From: Blautia faecicola
GTDB taxonomy: Bacteria; Bacillota; Clostridia; Lachnospirales; Lachnospiraceae
Assembly (NCBI RefSeq): GCF_004123145.1
Contig: NZ_SDKC01000001.1
Location: 2,947,501 to 3,011,500 of the forward strand
DNA: 64,000 bases
Reading direction: 5' to 3'
This document shows positions 62,042 to 64,000 of this stretch, piece by piece. The notes under the pieces are model-generated. The model was given only the letters and a program-made list of their open reading frames with translations, had not been told where the DNA came from and did no database searches. Each line of letters begins with the position of its first letter. The first letter of the stretch is position 1. Position numbers and translations under genes: made by a program.

Positions 62042-63868
62042 ATGAAAATCAAAAGAGAAGATATTCGTAATGTGGCGATCATCGCCCATGTAGACCATGG
62101 TAAAACCACTCTGGTAGACCAGTTACTTCGTCAGAGCGGCGTATTCCGTGCGAATCAGGAAGTCCAGGAACGTGTTATGGACTCCAACGATATCGAGCGG
62201 GAACGTGGTATCACGATTCTTTCCAAAAATACAGCTGTTTATTACAAAGATACCAAGATCAACATCATCGACACTCCAGGTCATGCGGACTTCGGCGGCG
62301 AAGTAGAACGTGTCCTGAAGATGGTAGACGGTGTTATCCTGGTCGTAGATGCGTTCGAAGGTGCTATGCCGCAGACCAAATTCGTTCTGAAAAAAGCACT
62401 GGAACTGGATCTGCACGTGATCGTATGTATCAATAAGATCGACCGTCCGGAAGCCCGTCCGGATGAAGTCATCGATGAAGTTCTGGAACTTCTGATGGAT
62501 CTGGATGCTTCCGACGAACAGTTAGACTGTCCGTTCCTGTATGCTTCCGCAAAAGCAGGCCACGCTGTTCTGGATCTGAACGATACACCGGAAAATATGG
62601 AACCTCTGTTTGAGACGATCTTAAAATACATCCCGGCTCCGGAAGGTGACCCGGAAGCAGGTACCCAGGTTCTGATCAGCACCATCGACTACAACGAATA
62701 TGTAGGCCGTATCGGTGTCGGTAAAGTAGACAACGGTAAGATCGCTGTCAACCAGGAAGTGATGCTGATGAACCATCATGATCCTTCCAAGAAGAAAAAA
62801 GTAAAGATCAGCAAACTGTATGAGTTTGAAGGCCTGAACAAAGTAGAAGTACAGGAAGCAGGCATCGGTTCTATCGTTGCTATTTCCGGTATCCCGGAGA
62901 TCCACATCGGAGATACCCTGTGTGACGTGGAAAATCCGGAACCAATCCCGTTCCAGAAGATTTCCGAGCCGACCATCGCCATGCATTTTATGGTAAATGA
63001 CAGCCCGCTGGCAGGTCAGGAAGGTAAATTCGTAACTTCCCGTCATCTGAGAGAACGTCTGATGCGCGAACTGAACACCGATGTCAGCCTGCGTGTGGAA
63101 GATACCGATTCTCCGGACTGCTTCAAAGTATCCGGTCGTGGAGAGCTGCATCTGTCTGTCCTGATCGAGAACATGCGTCGTGAGGGTTATGAATTTGCAG
63201 TAAGTAAAGCGGAAGTTCTTTATAAAGAAGACGAACGTGGAAAACTGTTAGAGCCTATGGAACTGGCTTACATCGATGTTCCGGAAGAGTTCTCCGGTAC
63301 AGTCATCCAGAAAATGAGCGAACGTAAAGGTTCCCTGCAGGGTATGAGCACCGGAAGCGACGGTTCCACCCGTCTGGAATTCGAGATTCCTGCCCGTGGT
63401 CTGATCGGTTTCCGTGGAGAGTTCATGACTTCCACCAAAGGTACCGGTATCCTGAACACAAGTTTTGACGACTACGCTCCGTACAAAGGAGATATCCAGT
63501 ACAGAAAACAGGGTTCCCTGATCGCTTTTGAAGCCGGCGAGTCCGTAACTTACGGTCTGTTCGCTGCACAGGAGCGTGGTACACTGTTTATCGGACCTGG
63601 CGAAAGAGTTTACGCCGGTATGGTTATCGGACAGAACGGTAAAGCCGAAGATATCGAGCTGAATGTCTGCAAGACCAAACATCTAACCAACACCCGTTCT
63701 TCTTCCGCAGATGACGCCCTGAAACTGACCCCGCCGAAAGTCCTGAGCCTGGAACAGGCATTGGAATTCATCGATAACGATGAGCTCCTGGAGATCACTC
63801 CTACCAGCCTGCGTATCCGTAAGAAGATTCTGGATTCCAGACTGAGAAAGAGAGCAAATCTGAAATAA
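62042..63868 (+). CDS. typA: TypA/BipA ribosome-associated GTPase
   Basis: A 608-residue translational GTPase: G1 AHVDHGKTTL, G2 with RERGITI, G3 DTPGHAD, G4 NKID, domain V-like and C-terminal BipA-specific regions (RGLIGFRGEFMTSTKGTGIL; DELLEITPTSLRIRKKILD). It acts in ribosome assembly and stress adaptation. ATG 62042 with AAAGGAAA upstream is the conserved start (MKIKREDIRNVAIIAH). Confidence 0.96.
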   Translation: MKIKREDIRNVAIIAHVDHGKTTLVDQLLRQSGVFRANQEVQERVMDSNDIERERGITILSKNTAVYYKDTKINIIDTPGHADFGGEVERVLKMVDGVILVVDAFEGAMPQTKFVLKKALELDLHVIVCINKIDRPEARPDEVIDEVLELLMDLDASDEQLDCPFLYASAKAGHAVLDLNDTPENMEPLFETILKYIPAPEGDPEAGTQVLISTIDYNEYVGRIGVGKVDNGKIAVNQEVMLMNHHDPSKKKKVKISKLYEFEGLNKVEVQEAGIGSIVAISGIPEIHIGDTLCDVENPEPIPFQKISEPTIAMHFMVNDSPLAGQEGKFVTSRHLRERLMRELNTDVSLRVEDTDSPDCFKVSGRGELHLSVLIENMRREGYEFAVSKAEVLYKEDERGKLLEPMELAYIDVPEEFSGTVIQKMSERKGSLQGMSTGSDGSTRLEFEIPARGLIGFRGEFMTSTKGTGILNTSFDDYAPYKGDIQYRKQGSLIAFEAGESVTYGLFAAQERGTLFIGPGERVYAGMVIGQNGKAEDIELNVCKTKHLTNTRSSSADDALKLTPPKVLSLEQALEFIDNDELLEITPTSLRIRKKILDSRLRKRANLK

Positions 63869-63885
63869 TCATAACTATAGATACC

Positions 63886-63932
63886 AAAAGCGGATGTATC
63901 TGTCAGACCGGCAGATACATCCGCTTTTTTCT
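63886..63932 (+). terminator. Terminator of typA
   Basis: AAAGCGGATGTATCTG pairs with CAGATACATCCGCTTT and is followed by a T run, about 20 bases past the typA stop. No gene is seen from there to the window end. Confidence 0.9.
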
Positions 63933-64000
63933 TTCATTTATGACAATTTCAATCCCTTCACAATCACGAACCAAAATGCCTGTCTCAAAACCGGCTCTCG

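Noticed and set aside
1-64000. CRISPR arrays, tRNA and rRNA genes
   Set aside because: No regularly spaced repeats and no cloverleaf or rRNA-like stretch was found by eye; a tRNAscan or CRISPR search could still find something short.

Overview
The window looks like a chromosomal segment of a gut Lachnospiraceae (Bacillota, Clostridia). The support is low-to-mid GC, AGGAGG-type ribosome binding sites on nearly every gene, an FMN riboswitch on an ECF riboflavin transporter gene, a lysine riboswitch on dapA, a UPF0735 ACT protein next to homoserine dehydrogenase, and Lachnospiraceae-style mobile genes (DUF6040 beside a relaxase, TnpV, IS607). I do not name a genus. No rRNA, tRNA or CRISPR array was seen.

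1-18.3 kb is a mobilizable element carrying a defence island, read almost entirely on the minus strand. From one strong promoter near 10.5 kb runs a tight operon: an M-S fusion methylase, hsdM, hsdS, hsdR, then qatA, qatB and the first 14 codons of a probable qatC cut by the window edge. Upstream lie a DUF6040 membrane/coiled-coil gene that starts inside the relaxase gene, the relaxase, mobC, a hairpin-rich oriT candidate, a small membrane protein divergent from an XRE regulator over twin operators, parM/parR, a D5/P4-type primase-helicase and tnpV. The integrase and left end are outside the window.

18.3-24.6 kb is ordinary chromosome: an S8 peptidase, a group II intron 3' relic plus an IS end, a UxuB-like dehydrogenase, two Nudix hydrolases, and ribU with its riboswitch.

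24.6-35.8 kb appears to be a decayed island. It is bounded by a 29-bp direct repeat that is itself part of the FMN riboswitch. It holds YitT, an IS-truncated fructosamine locus (frlB-like, frlD-like, broken substrate-binding lipoprotein) with two tandem GntR regulators, a solo IS21-like end, a kinase-kinase fusion with a degraded DUF3795 gene, a nitroreductase, and a hybrid histidine kinase broken by one base in an A run. A 61-bp twin-hairpin repeat occurs twice here.

35.9-64 kb is housekeeping chromosome: a fructose operon (fruK, a remnant of fruA, ptsI, fruR) with an IS607 element just upstream of fruK; tex; lysC, hom and an ACT protein; a YdjI/YdjG/YdjH-like membrane-stress module after prfB; secA; hpf; an orphan eukaryotic-type HisA; dapB-dapA; an SSB-like gene and typA.

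The most unusual structure is a family of four intergenic long-hairpin elements (35931-36066, 45405-45632, 45757-45946, 56507-56686). They share a conserved core, but their arms differ in sequence while staying complementary within each copy, which suggests a conserved structured RNA or DNA element.
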